In this document: positions 1 to 4,579 of the stretch, in pieces | Layout of the letters: each line of letters begins with the position of its first letter | Numbering within the stretch: the first letter of the stretch is position 1 | Assembly (NCBI GenBank): GCA_003661125.1 | Contig: QMVO01000152.1 | Span: forward strand, 1 to 5,260 | From: Methanosarcinales archaeon | GTDB taxonomy: Archaea > Halobacteriota > Syntropharchaeia > Alkanophagales > Methanospirareceae | Length of the DNA stretch: 5,260 nt | Direction of reading: 5' to 3' | Position numbers and translations under genes: made by a program | The notes under the pieces: generated by a model | Databases searched by the model: none | Told to the model about the DNA's origin: nothing | What the model saw: the letters and a program-made list of their open reading frames with translations, nothing else

Positions 1-69
1 CGCCCACGTGCGCAATATCGCTTCCTCTTCTTTACCGGGCTTCAGGTCGAAGGTGTTCGTCCGTCTCAT
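1..69 (-). CDS. tnpB: TnpB (IS200/IS605-family RNA-guided nuclease), N-terminal fragment cut by window edge
   Basis: Only the first 23 codons are visible, read on the minus strand from an ATG at 69-67. They begin MRRTNTFDLKPGKEEE and continue AILRTWA. An 'RTNTF.LKP' opening followed by a charged stretch and an 'AILR..A' helix is typical of archaeal TnpB (OrfB) proteins. TnpB proteins are normally around 400 residues; they use an omega RNA made from the 3' end of the element to cut DNA, which helps IS200/IS605 elements persist. The catalytic RuvC and zinc-finger parts would lie left of the window, so activity cannot be judged. A GGTGAT ribosome-binding sequence lies just upstream on the minus strand (79-74), and consensus TATA boxes lie 33-51 bases from the start. 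The gene diverges from the plus-strand array. The family call rests on a short stretch, so it is good but not certain. Confidence 0.75.
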   Translation of the reverse strand, partial: MRRTNTFDLKPGKEEEAILRTWA

Positions 70-79
70 CGGTATCACC
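63..79. repeat. 17-base direct repeat, copy 1 (covers the tnpB ribosome-binding site and start codon)
   Basis: GTCTCATCGGTATCACC occurs here and again, identically, at 149-165, 86 bases away. On the minus strand it contains GGTGAT, then ATG AGA, the tnpB initiation region. Confidence 0.85.
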
Positions 80-101
80 AATTATATCTATGTTTTTATT
101 A

Positions 102-120
102 TATATAAAGGATATATAAA
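102..120 (-). promoter_or_regulatory. Tandem archaeal TATA boxes for tnpB
   Basis: Read on the minus strand, two perfect TTTATATA boxes occur at 120-113 and 109-102. Archaeal transcription starts about 25 bases after the box, which would put starts near 80-95, a short leader before the tnpB ATG at 69. On the plus strand the same bases read TATATAAA, so weak bidirectional use is possible. The minus direction fits the consensus better. Confidence 0.55.
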
Positions 121-125
121 AGATA

Positions 126-176
126 CGGGTATGAAGGAGATGAGTTAAGTCTCATCGGTATCACCCTCCATACCCG
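126..176. repeat. Imperfect inverted repeat (hairpin) upstream of tnpB
   Basis: An 8-base perfect stem, CGGGTATG (126-133) against CATACCCG (169-176), encloses an inner stem, ATGAG (140-144) against CTCAT (151-155), with a 6-base loop. It overlaps the second copy of the 17-base repeat. It could be the element's subterminal hairpin, or part of an untranslated leader if transcription runs to the right. Confidence 0.6.
149..165. repeat. 17-base direct repeat, copy 2
   Basis: This is an identical copy of 63-79. On the minus strand it carries a good ribosome-binding sequence (GGAGGGTGAT) and ATG AGA, but the frame then reads LNSSPSYPYLLYILYI and stops, so it does not encode TnpB. It looks like a duplicated or leftover tnpB start. 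Confidence 0.8.
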
Positions 177-183
177 CATTCAT

Positions 184-203
184 CCCCGCCCTGAAGGGCG
201 AGG
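184..203. repeat. IS605/IS1341-type subterminal palindrome
   Basis: CGCCCT (187-192) pairs with AGGGCG (195-200) across a GA loop, extended by CC/GG (184-185 and 202-203) around one mismatch, and is followed by CTTTCTG. Palindromes of this composition with a trailing GGCTTTCT motif are familiar at TnpB element ends in archaea. Confidence 0.6.
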
Positions 204-249
204 CTTTCTGCGAGATACATGGTAAGATGCGATAATCTCTCTTCTCCTA

Positions 250-269
250 TTTTTCTTTTTGGAGGTGAT
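250..269 (+). promoter_or_regulatory. T-tract fused to SD, before the 273 gene
   Basis: Five T, one C and five T run directly into GGAGGTGAT. The distance from the first G of GGAGG to the ATG is 12 bases. This decides the start at 273 over the upstream in-frame ATG at 219, which has no ribosome-binding site and lies in the element end. Confidence 0.7.
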
Positions 270-272
270 ATT

Positions 273-587
273 ATGGAGATATCAAAAATAGTGGAAAGAG
301 AAATGGGTGAGCTTGCAGTAACTGTTATCAATGTGGGTGCAGACGCACTCGGCATAGAGATATACAACGAAGATGGCAGAGACTTATCTGAGGACGAAGA
401 GTGGCTAAACGACTTCCTCAACAGGCTGTATGACTACATACACGGAGGAGCAGATACAACAGAACGAGATTGGTGGGCAATAGACACTGGTAGAGCACAG
501 ATGCTACTGGAGCTCAACGACATATTGGGCATAAAGATAAGCGAACTAGAAGAAAAAATCTTGGAGTGGTTAAGCAACCTCTTTTGA
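273..587 (+). CDS. Hypothetical acidic 104-residue protein
   Basis: I do not recognise this family. The 104-residue product starts MEISKIVEREMGELAVTVIN. Residues 13-32 look like beta strands, with hydrophobic residues alternating in 'LAVTVINVGADALGIEIYN'. An acidic helix-rich stretch with DEEWLNDFLNRLYDYIHG follows, and an amphipathic C-terminal helix ends LEEKILEWLSNLF. There are no cysteine pairs, membrane segments or signal peptide, so a soluble cytoplasmic protein is likely. The start is set by a strong GGAGGTGAT 12 bases upstream. It is the first gene of the plus-strand array and is followed after 22 bases by the gene at 610, so co-transcription is likely. No TATA box is evident between the element end and the T-tract. 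Confidence 0.75.
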   Translation: MEISKIVEREMGELAVTVINVGADALGIEIYNEDGRDLSEDEEWLNDFLNRLYDYIHGGADTTERDWWAIDTGRAQMLLELNDILGIKISELEEKILEWLSNLF

Positions 588-609
588 TTTGTGTTAGGGG
601 CTGATAAGT

Positions 610-843
610 ATGGCGAAGTTAAATTATAAAAGACTGTCCTATACAGATATGGAACATGTTTCAGGTGTCGTATTCAGTGAATTAGAAAGACAAAAAGGAA
701 TAAACAAAAGTGATATAAGAGACTTGGCGTGGTATCGGTATGGCAGGTATGCTACACAACCATTGGTAGTCTTTCTAAGAGACGGCAGAATTTTCAAAAT
801 AAGAACACGCAAAGGCAATATTCTTATAGAAAAAATAAAATAG
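610..843 (+). CDS. Hypothetical basic 77-residue protein, TAG-terminated
   Basis: This is an unrecognised small protein starting MAKLNYKRLSYTDMEHVSG. It seems to be an N-terminal helix pair (about 12-40), an aromatic patch (AWYRYGRYATQ, about 40-50) and a C-terminal beta hairpin (VVFLRDGRIFKIRTRKGNILIEKI). The last part, with many Arg/Lys, could bind nucleic acid or another protein, but this is a guess. The ribosome-binding site is an odd AGGGGCTGAT, not the GGAGGTGAT used elsewhere, and has no T-tract, which suggests an internal operon gene. It ends in TAG, and the next open frame (847-1074) is in the same frame directly after it. If TAG were read through, a single 154-residue product would result (610-1074). 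Confidence 0.65.
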   Translation: MAKLNYKRLSYTDMEHVSGVVFSELERQKGINKSDIRDLAWYRYGRYATQPLVVFLRDGRIFKIRTRKGNILIEKIK

Positions 844-846
844 GAG

Positions 847-1074
847 GTGGTAAAAATATCGAGAATAAAAAATTGGAAAATAGGATTAAAAGCCAGAAGA
901 TACATAGTCTATCTAAATCCTAATGCATACCCCGACAATGTTACCATCCATTTCAACGAGATACATAATGCATGGTTTGTTCGGAATGGATGGGAGCATC
1001 TGTGGAGATTTCAAACTAAAAAAGAAGCACTCAAATTTGCTATAAATTGGATGCGGGAGCATCCGAATGGATAA
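847..1074 (+). CDS. Small hypothetical protein, possibly DUF2188-like; start codon doubtful
   Basis: The recognisable part is the C-terminal half: strands around TIHFNEIHNAWFVRNGWEHL, then a turn into FQTKKEALKFAINWMREHPNG. This 'W.v...g.e....F.TK.EAl.fA..w...HP.G' layout recalls DUF2188-like small domains, though I cannot confirm membership. The start is a problem. The frame has no ATG before residue 67. The GTG at 847 lies inside the SD (GGAGGTGG, 843-850). A start placed at the neighbours' spacing (13 bases) falls on ATA at 856. So the gene may start at ATA, may have lost its ATG, or may be the second half of the gene at 610 joined through the TAG at 841-843. The frame itself looks like real coding sequence. 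Confidence 0.55.
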   Translation: MVKISRIKNWKIGLKARRYIVYLNPNAYPDNVTIHFNEIHNAWFVRNGWEHLWRFQTKKEALKFAINWMREHPNG

Positions 1075-1096
1075 AATATGTTAGGAGGTGATTGAC

Positions 1097-1297
1097 ATGC
1101 CAAACTGTCCAATATGCGGGGAAGAGATAAACCATTTGAAAGCTCTTGTTATAGCTATACGGGAATATAAATACACCCCAAACAAATATTACAAAGAATC
1201 CCACGAACTCGTTAATGATATAATTCTGGTGTGTCCAAAATGCTCACAAATTTTGTTCACCGATATACCGTCCGCTGAGGACTTTTTTAGCAGCTAA
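1097..1297 (+). CDS. Small zinc-ribbon protein (66 residues)
   Basis: CPIC near the N-terminus (C4, C7) and CPKC in the second half make two CxxC knuckles, which should bind one zinc ion as a zinc ribbon. About 40 residues separate them, rich in charged and aromatic residues. The protein opens MPNCPICGEEINHL, and the second knuckle is followed by SQILFTDIPSAEDFFSS. The start ATG at 1097 is preceded by GGAGGTGAT at 13 bases; an upstream GTG at 1088 lies within the SD and is rejected. The protein is a paralogue of the one starting at 5029, with the same CPxCGxEI opening and VCPxC....LFTD...A..F close. Such zinc ribbons bind nucleic acids or proteins; no specific role can be read here. It closes the first gene group. 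Confidence 0.8.
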   Translation: MPNCPICGEEINHLKALVIAIREYKYTPNKYYKESHELVNDIILVCPKCSQILFTDIPSAEDFFSS

Positions 1298-1444
1298 CAA
1301 AACGAGAGTGCTGGCTGGGAACAGCAATTGCCAGAGATCCTCATACACATAGCTTCTTTATCCTTCAAGGGAGCATTTGGAAGAACACACACATTTATCA
1401 TACCACAGTTATTCTTTTTTTCTTTTTTGGAGGTGATGTGATAA
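1298..1444 (+). other. 147-base intergenic gap before the metallopeptidase gene
   Basis: There is no convincing gene here. A weak TATA-like ATTTATCATA (1393-1402) could start transcription near 1420-1430, just at the T-tract. The frame of the preceding gene stays open after its TAA for about 48 codons, with some protein-like composition (AGWEQQLPEILIHIASL), but it runs into the T-tract and has no start. It may be a decayed gene piece. Confidence 0.3.
1412..1437 (+). promoter_or_regulatory. T-tract fused to SD, before the metallopeptidase
   Basis: The sequence is TTC, then T7, C and T6, running into GGAGGTGAT. The start ATG is 16 bases after the first G of GGAGG. The tract may double as a terminator for the upstream group. 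Confidence 0.65.
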
Positions 1445-1987
1445 ATGAACGACTACGAGAAATCAAAAAGAACCGTCAAATTGAATGTTAAGAAGGTGAG
1501 CAAGAGAGCAAGGGAACTTTACGCGAAATATCGCGAGCAGGACAGGATTACCGAGAGGCAGTTGCAGGCACTGGCGAACGAAATATGCAAATCCCTGAGA
1601 ATACCTCAAATAAAAGTTATGTTTATTGGTAGACAGCCCGCTACATTCAAGATGAATCCTCACTCTCATCAGACCGTAACCACCAGCAAGACGCTTGGTA
1701 GTTATTGTAGAGAGCCCTTTAACACGAGCATAATTATTTACCGGTACACAGCGGTAAAGAAGAAGGAAGTAAGCCCTAAAACTGCGATTAATGCTTTGCT
1801 TCACGAGATCATGCACCACTGGGACTACGAGAAGCTTAGGGTCAAGAAATCGAAGCACACTTCGGGCTTTTACCAGCGAATCTCGTTGCTGAAAGAGATG
1901 CTCTCTTCTCCACTTGAAAGCGGCGATAACCAAAAACAAACCCGCTGGGAAGGTTTGCATCCGTTTTATATCGATGCAAAGTGCTGA
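1445..1987 (+). CDS. SprT-like zinc metallopeptidase (HExxH)
   Basis: The 180-residue protein carries HEIMH at residues 120-124 within an 'INALLHEIMHHWDYEKL' helix: H120 and H124 as zinc ligands and E121 as catalytic base. H138 in HTSGFYQRI is a fitting third ligand, 14 residues on, the spacing and 'H..GF..R' style seen in SprT-like or minigluzincin-type proteins. The N-terminal 50 residues are basic and helical (KKVSKRARELYAKYREQD) and may bind DNA or a partner. Four cysteines are scattered without a CxxC zinc ribbon, unlike classical SprT. There is no signal peptide or membrane segment, so it should act in the cytoplasm. It lies two genes before a RavA/MoxR ATPase, a family known to work with partner proteins, so ATPase-assisted proteolysis is plausible but inferred. 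The start is chosen at ATG 1445 after GGAGGTGAT. Confidence 0.8.
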   Translation: MNDYEKSKRTVKLNVKKVSKRARELYAKYREQDRITERQLQALANEICKSLRIPQIKVMFIGRQPATFKMNPHSHQTVTTSKTLGSYCREPFNTSIIIYRYTAVKKKEVSPKTAINALLHEIMHHWDYEKLRVKKSKHTSGFYQRISLLKEMLSSPLESGDNQKQTRWEGLHPFYIDAKC

Positions 1988-2029
1988 GGGGCGAGCATAA
2001 AGCTCAACAAAAAAGGGCGTGCAAGCTAA

Positions 2030-2052
2030 TTTTTCTCTTTTTTGGAGGCGAT
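2030..2052 (+). promoter_or_regulatory. T-tract fused to SD, before the 2057 gene
   Basis: The sequence is T5, CTC and T6, then GGAGGCGAT, a one-base variant of the usual SD. The start ATG is 13 bases after the first G. Confidence 0.65.
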
Positions 2053-2056
2053 AACC

Positions 2057-2491
2057 ATGGCAAAAATAACATATAAAAATGGATTTGAACTCGCAATCAA
2101 AGTCATGTATGGTGAGGATTTCGGACTGCCACCGATGCTACTCGATGCGAGAATTGAGGAGACTAGGAAAATAGAGGAGTTAGCGAGCGCAATTGAACTG
2201 ATAGAATCGTACAACAATTTCCGTGGAAAAGCCGTGGCAGACGCGCTGAGGGAAATGCACAACGAGGGGCTGATCATGTCTGCAGCGTTCGGTCGAGAAA
2301 ACTCACCGGTATTGTATGTTACCGTTCCTTACTGGACGCAGCAGAGAACAACGAGCACTGACGAGGAGGAAAGAAGATTCACTCCAGAAGAGAGGAAAGC
2401 GATGACATTGCGAATATTTGCGATACTGCAGAAGGTAGAACCTGATGAGCTCGATCTCTACAATGAGAAGATACGCGCGTGGTGGGATTAA
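2057..2491 (+). CDS. Hypothetical 144-residue protein upstream of the MoxR-type ATPase
   Basis: I do not recognise this family. It opens MAKITYKNGFELAIKVMYGE. The first 80 residues look helical, with an acidic segment (DARIEETRKIEELASAIELI) that may form a short coiled coil. A strand segment follows (NSPVLYVTVPYW), then a charged linker (TSTDEEERRFTPEERK) and a C-terminal helix ending in KIRAWWD. The middle segment 'AVADALREMHNEGLIMSAAF' resembles a helix-turn-helix half, but the match is too weak to claim DNA binding. There is no signal peptide or membrane helix. The start is ATG 2057 with GGAGGCGAT; an upstream TTG at 2042 overlaps the SD. It lies between the metallopeptidase and the ATPase, 38 bases before the latter, so an adaptor or substrate role is possible but unproven. 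Confidence 0.75.
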   Translation: MAKITYKNGFELAIKVMYGEDFGLPPMLLDARIEETRKIEELASAIELIESYNNFRGKAVADALREMHNEGLIMSAAFGRENSPVLYVTVPYWTQQRTTSTDEEERRFTPEERKAMTLRIFAILQKVEPDELDLYNEKIRAWWD

Positions 2492-2527
2492 TTTTTTCTT
2501 CTCTCTCTTTTTTCTTTTTTGGAGGTA
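2492..2527 (+). promoter_or_regulatory. Long pyrimidine tract fused to SD, before the ATPase
   Basis: About 29 bases of only T and C (2492-2520) run straight into GGAGGTA. This is the longest of the seven tracts, filling the whole gap between the two genes. The GGAGG-to-ATG distance is only 9 bases, the shortest in the window. Confidence 0.65.
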
Positions 2528-2529
2528 AA

Positions 2530-3642
2530 ATGACAACAATAGATAAAATCCGGAATGCGCTCAATGATTTTTTTATTGAGCGTGAGGAGGAGGTAGATAT
2601 GCTAATCACAGCGGTTCTCAGCCGTCAGCACTGCTTGTTGCTTGGACCGCCAGGAACGGGCAAGTCAATGTTGTGTAGAGCGGTCGCATCACACATAGCG
2701 GGTGCACGATACTTTGAGTGGCTTCTCACGAAGTTCTCCACACCAGAGGAGATTTTCGGACCGCTGGACTTGAAGAAACTCGAACAAGGTGTGTATCAGA
2801 GGAACACTGCAGGCAAAATGCCCGATAGCCATATAGTATTCATAGATGAAATCTTCAAAGCGAATTCGGCGATTCTAAACAGTCTACTCAGCATCATCAA
2901 CGAACGGATATACCACAACGACAGCCAGCCCATTGAAGTTCCGCTTATCAGCCTCTTCGGTGCGTCAAACGAACTCCCTGAAGAGGAAGAGGGGCTTCAG
3001 GCGCTGTATGACAGATTACTTCTCAGGAAGGTGCTACAGCCTATCAGCGATTATCAGAACTTGCGAAAGTTGCTGGCTCTGCAAGCTAATTACGAGCCAA
3101 CGGTTACAGTAACGCTCGACGAGCTGGAGAAGATGCAGTGGGATGCAACGAATGTCGATATTTCAGAGATAGTATCGGACGTGCTCCGTATCAAGAGGGA
3201 CCTGGAGAAGGAGGGGATAATGATCAGCGACAGGCGGTTGAAGCAGTCAACGACGGTGATAAAGGCATTTGCATACATGAACGGGCGTAAGAAGGCGACT
3301 GGTGACGACCTCTCAATACTCCAGTACGTGTTCTGGACCGACCCGGGCGAGATTCCAACGGTCAAGAACGTCGTGCTCGCAGTGGCGAACCCGTATGCGC
3401 AGAAAGCTGCCGAACTCTCGGCGATACTGAACGATCTCAAGAAAGAGGTTGCGAAGTATAAGGAGATGTCGCAGGACGTGATTGAGATTTACAACAAAAC
3501 GGCCAAGATAATCAGCAACCTCAAGGATTTGATTAGAGAAGCAAAGAAGGCTCATAAAAGCGTTACGGAGCTTGAGCGAGTGAAGAAGCAGGCGGAGGCA
3601 CTGAAGGAGCACATTGCACAGAATGTTCTTAAACTTGCATAA
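2530..3642 (+). CDS. ravA: MoxR/RavA-type AAA+ ATPase
   Basis: This is a complete 370-residue AAA+ ATPase. Walker A is GPPGTGKS at 39-46. FSTPEEIFGPL (69-79) is a RavA-subfamily signature. Walker B is HIVFIDEIFKAN (101-112, D106/E107), followed by the NSLLSIINERIY helix. Sensor 1 is GASNELPE (N147), the arginine finger lies in ALYDRLLLR (R162), and sensor 2 is near SDRRLKQ (R235/R236). Residues 290-365 are highly charged and likely form a coiled coil ending in KEHIAQNVLKLA. RavA-like proteins form hexamers and remodel partners using ATP; Escherichia coli RavA is about 500 residues and works with the VWA protein ViaA. No VWA gene is visible here, so the partner is unknown; the metallopeptidase two genes upstream is a candidate. 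The symbol denotes the subfamily, not proven orthology. The start ATG follows GGAGGTAAA; an upstream GTG at 2479 would overlap the previous gene. Confidence 0.92.
   Translation: MTTIDKIRNALNDFFIEREEEVDMLITAVLSRQHCLLLGPPGTGKSMLCRAVASHIAGARYFEWLLTKFSTPEEIFGPLDLKKLEQGVYQRNTAGKMPDSHIVFIDEIFKANSAILNSLLSIINERIYHNDSQPIEVPLISLFGASNELPEEEEGLQALYDRLLLRKVLQPISDYQNLRKLLALQANYEPTVTVTLDELEKMQWDATNVDISEIVSDVLRIKRDLEKEGIMISDRRLKQSTTVIKAFAYMNGRKKATGDDLSILQYVFWTDPGEIPTVKNVVLAVANPYAQKAAELSAILNDLKKEVAKYKEMSQDVIEIYNKTAKIISNLKDLIREAKKAHKSVTELERVKKQAEALKEHIAQNVLKLA
3568..3642 (+). repeat. ATPase 3'-end repeat, intact copy
   Basis: This is the last 25 codons of the ATPase gene including its stop. It matches 4015-4090 over its whole length; by hand alignment 56 of 72 aligned bases are identical, with one 4-base and one 3-base gap. 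Confidence 0.8.
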
Positions 3643-3643
3643 T

Positions 3644-3673
3644 CTTTTATTTTATTTTCATTTTTTGGAGGTG
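3644..3673 (+). promoter_or_regulatory. T-rich tract fused to SD, before the 3683 gene
   Basis: CTTTTATTTTATTTTCATTT and three more T run into GGAGGTG. Starting two bases after the ATPase stop codon, it fits an archaeal T-tract terminator as well as a leader. The ATG lies 16 bases after the first G. Confidence 0.65.
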
Positions 3674-3682
3674 AAAGAAAAA

Positions 3683-4015
3683 ATGGAAATAAAAGTGGTA
3701 AAGACTGCGAAGGTCGAGCCGGTAAGACCAAAAGATTTACAGGTTGGTGACGAGATACTAAAGGGAAGATCTAGGTGGAGGATAGATAAAATAGATTGGG
3801 AAGCTCGTACGTTGTATATCACCAATGTTTCAAACCAAGATTCTTCGGCACTACCAGACAGATTCGAGGTATACGATGTTTATTATAGAATAATCGAGTG
3901 CAGAGAAGCATATATACGTATATGCTCTAGGTGCGGTAAAGAGATAGAAAGTGGCGATATGTGCGATAAATGTAAGGAAGCAGTCAAACGGAAAAAGCAG
4001 TATGCAGAGTTATAG
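3683..4015 (+). CDS. Small protein with C-terminal zinc ribbon, TAG-terminated
   Basis: The 110-residue product has a predicted all-beta N-terminal part: PKDLQVGDEILKGRSRW, then RIDKIDWEARTLYITNV, reminiscent of a small SH3-like or Hint-like barrel opening. A C-terminal zinc ribbon follows, CSRC at 81-84 and CDKC at 94-97, and the basic tail is EAVKRKKQYAEL. A nucleic-acid- or partner-binding role would fit, but I recognise no named family. The start is ATG 3683 after GGAGGTG; the longer upstream frame would run through the T-tract and is rejected. The stop is TAG at 4013-4015. In the same frame directly after it lies a degraded copy of the ATPase C-terminus (to 4090). Readthrough would add 24 residues, ending KEHIMRNILKFA. 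Confidence 0.75.
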   Translation: MEIKVVKTAKVEPVRPKDLQVGDEILKGRSRWRIDKIDWEARTLYITNVSNQDSSALPDRFEVYDVYYRIIECREAYIRICSRCGKEIESGDMCDKCKEAVKRKKQYAEL

Positions 4016-4090
4016 AGCTCAAGCGAGCAACTGAAGAAGCAAGTGGAGTTGAAGGAACACATCATGCGGAACATTCTTAAATTCGCGTAA
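4015..4090 (+). pseudogene. Degenerate second copy of the ATPase gene's 3' end
   Basis: This is homologous to 3568-3642. The readable tail is LKKQVELKEHIMRNILKFA then TAA, against VKKQAEALKEHIAQNVLKLA in the ATPase. Many differences are at third codon positions, so it evolved as coding sequence for a time. A 4-base insertion (CAAC, about 4028-4031) breaks the ancestral frame near its start, and no Walker motifs or start codon accompany it. Either a tandem ATPase duplicate was reduced to its tail, or the zinc-ribbon gene was inserted between duplicated ends. It overlaps the last base of the 3683 gene's TAG and shares that gene's frame. Confidence 0.75.
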
Positions 4091-4104
4091 CTATATAATA
4101 AAAG
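4091..4104 (+). promoter_or_regulatory. Possible TATA box before the tandem pair
   Basis: CTATATAATAAAAG follows the ATPase-tail remnant. A start 25 bases downstream would fall near 4120-4125, giving a very short leader for the gene at 4134. This gene lacks the T-tract leader of its neighbours, which makes a local promoter more plausible. It is based on sequence look alone. Confidence 0.3.
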
Positions 4105-4133
4105 AGGAGATGCTAAAAGAGGTGATAGAGGAG

Positions 4134-4472
4134 ATGATAGAGGAAATGGTGGAAGAGATGCCAATATCTTTTTCTGAAGACATCAAAAAAGACGACATAG
4201 TCATTGGCAGAGTTAGCGGGTGGTTTAGCAAGGATGGGACTATTTGCTTACGGAGCATCATCGCTCTTTTGCCGGAGATATGGCATATAAGAATCACGAG
4301 TGAGGGAGAAGGATGGGTGTACCATATAAGAAACGCATCATATTTAGAAGCTTTTGAACTATCTCTGCCCTGTGCCAAGAAATTCAAGATAGAAATTATG
4401 ACAGGCGATAACAAGAAACTAATATTCGAGCTTGATAAGCGAGAAGAAGCTTTGAAAGAGACGATTAAGTAA
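4134..4472 (+). CDS. Hypothetical protein, tandem paralogue 1, C-terminus lost by frameshift
   Basis: This is an unrecognised 112-residue protein. It pairs with the next gene along nearly its whole length: EEMPI.FS, then RVSGW near 26-30, a beta-rich middle, SYLEAFELSLPCAKKFKIEI, and ELDKREEALKE near the end. I chose ATG 4134 because the GAGGTGAT before it has the same distance (16 bases) as in the paralogue; ATG 4110 in the same frame is the alternative (120 residues), with AGAGGAG touching it. The frame ends at TAA 4470-4472, while the paralogue continues 20-odd residues more. The missing tail is still present in another frame at 4471-4536, so a net one-base shift has truncated this copy. 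There are no cysteine pairs, membrane segments or catalytic motifs; the N-terminus is strongly acidic. Confidence 0.7.
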   Translation: MIEEMVEEMPISFSEDIKKDDIVIGRVSGWFSKDGTICLRSIIALLPEIWHIRITSEGEGWVYHIRNASYLEAFELSLPCAKKFKIEIMTGDNKKLIFELDKREEALKETIK

Positions 4473-4536
4473 GGAGGCTATTGAAGACATCGCAGGCAAA
4501 GAACCAGTTGTGGTTATAGAGCAAAAAGAAGAATAA
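4471..4536 (+). pseudogene. Out-of-frame C-terminal tail of the 4134 gene
   Basis: Read from AAG 4471, the frame gives KEAIEDIAGKEPVVVIEQ and ends KEE, TAA. Over 20 aligned residues 12 match the tail of the paralogue (GAIKDVVGKNPVMVIKQKGE). So the two genes once shared this end. The stop that cuts the upstream frame (TAA) is followed immediately by GGAGG, an SD-like string, but no ordinary start codon in this frame follows it. Confidence 0.75.
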
Positions 4537-4557
4537 CTCGATTGCTCCTCTTCACTA

Positions 4558-4572
4558 TTTTTTGGAGGTAAT
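4558..4572 (+). promoter_or_regulatory. T-tract fused to SD, before paralogue 2
   Basis: T6 runs into GGAGGTAAT. Together with the preceding CTA it is nearly identical to the leader at 5006-5022. The SD supports ATG 4580 and rules out the TTG at 4562, which overlaps it. Confidence 0.65.
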
Positions 4573-4579
4573 AGAGGAA

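Larger units (their letters stand above)
1..212 (-). mobile_element. End of an IS200/IS605-type (IS1341-like) element, boundary approximate
   Basis: The segment contains the tnpB start, its promoter, and two hairpins (126-176 and 184-203). The second hairpin and its flank (about 178-210) resemble the conserved subterminal palindromes of archaeal IS605/IS1341 elements. These elements leave no target-site duplication, so the outer boundary cannot be fixed; I place it near the end of the GGCTTTCTG motif. No TnpA is visible. From recollection of the family, this palindrome is usually found downstream of tnpB at the right end. Here it lies upstream of the gene, so it may belong to a second, degraded copy. 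Confidence 0.5.

Noticed and set aside
219..272. Longer start (ATG 219) for the first plus-strand gene
   Set aside because: It has no ribosome-binding site and overlaps the element end; the strong GGAGGTGAT fits ATG 273.
1298..1430. Open frame continuing past the TAA of the 1097 gene (AGWEQQLPEILIHIASL and on)
   Set aside because: There is no start codon, no recognisable homology and the frame ends in the T-tract. It may be a decayed gene piece, but the support is too thin for a gene call.
2026..2609. Several minus-strand open frames opposite the 2057 and ATPase genes
   Set aside because: They are Ser/Leu-rich antisense shadows of well-supported plus-strand genes without ribosome-binding sites.
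3614..3682. Longer start (ATG 3614) for the zinc-ribbon gene
   Set aside because: It would overlap the ATPase C-terminus and translate the T-tract into a Phe/Leu-rich stretch; ATG 3683 has the SD.
4471..4536. The GGAGG after the stop as a ribosome-binding site for a separate small gene
   Set aside because: No ATG, GTG or TTG in the frame of the conserved tail follows it at a usable distance; the TTG at 4481 is in another frame that soon stops.
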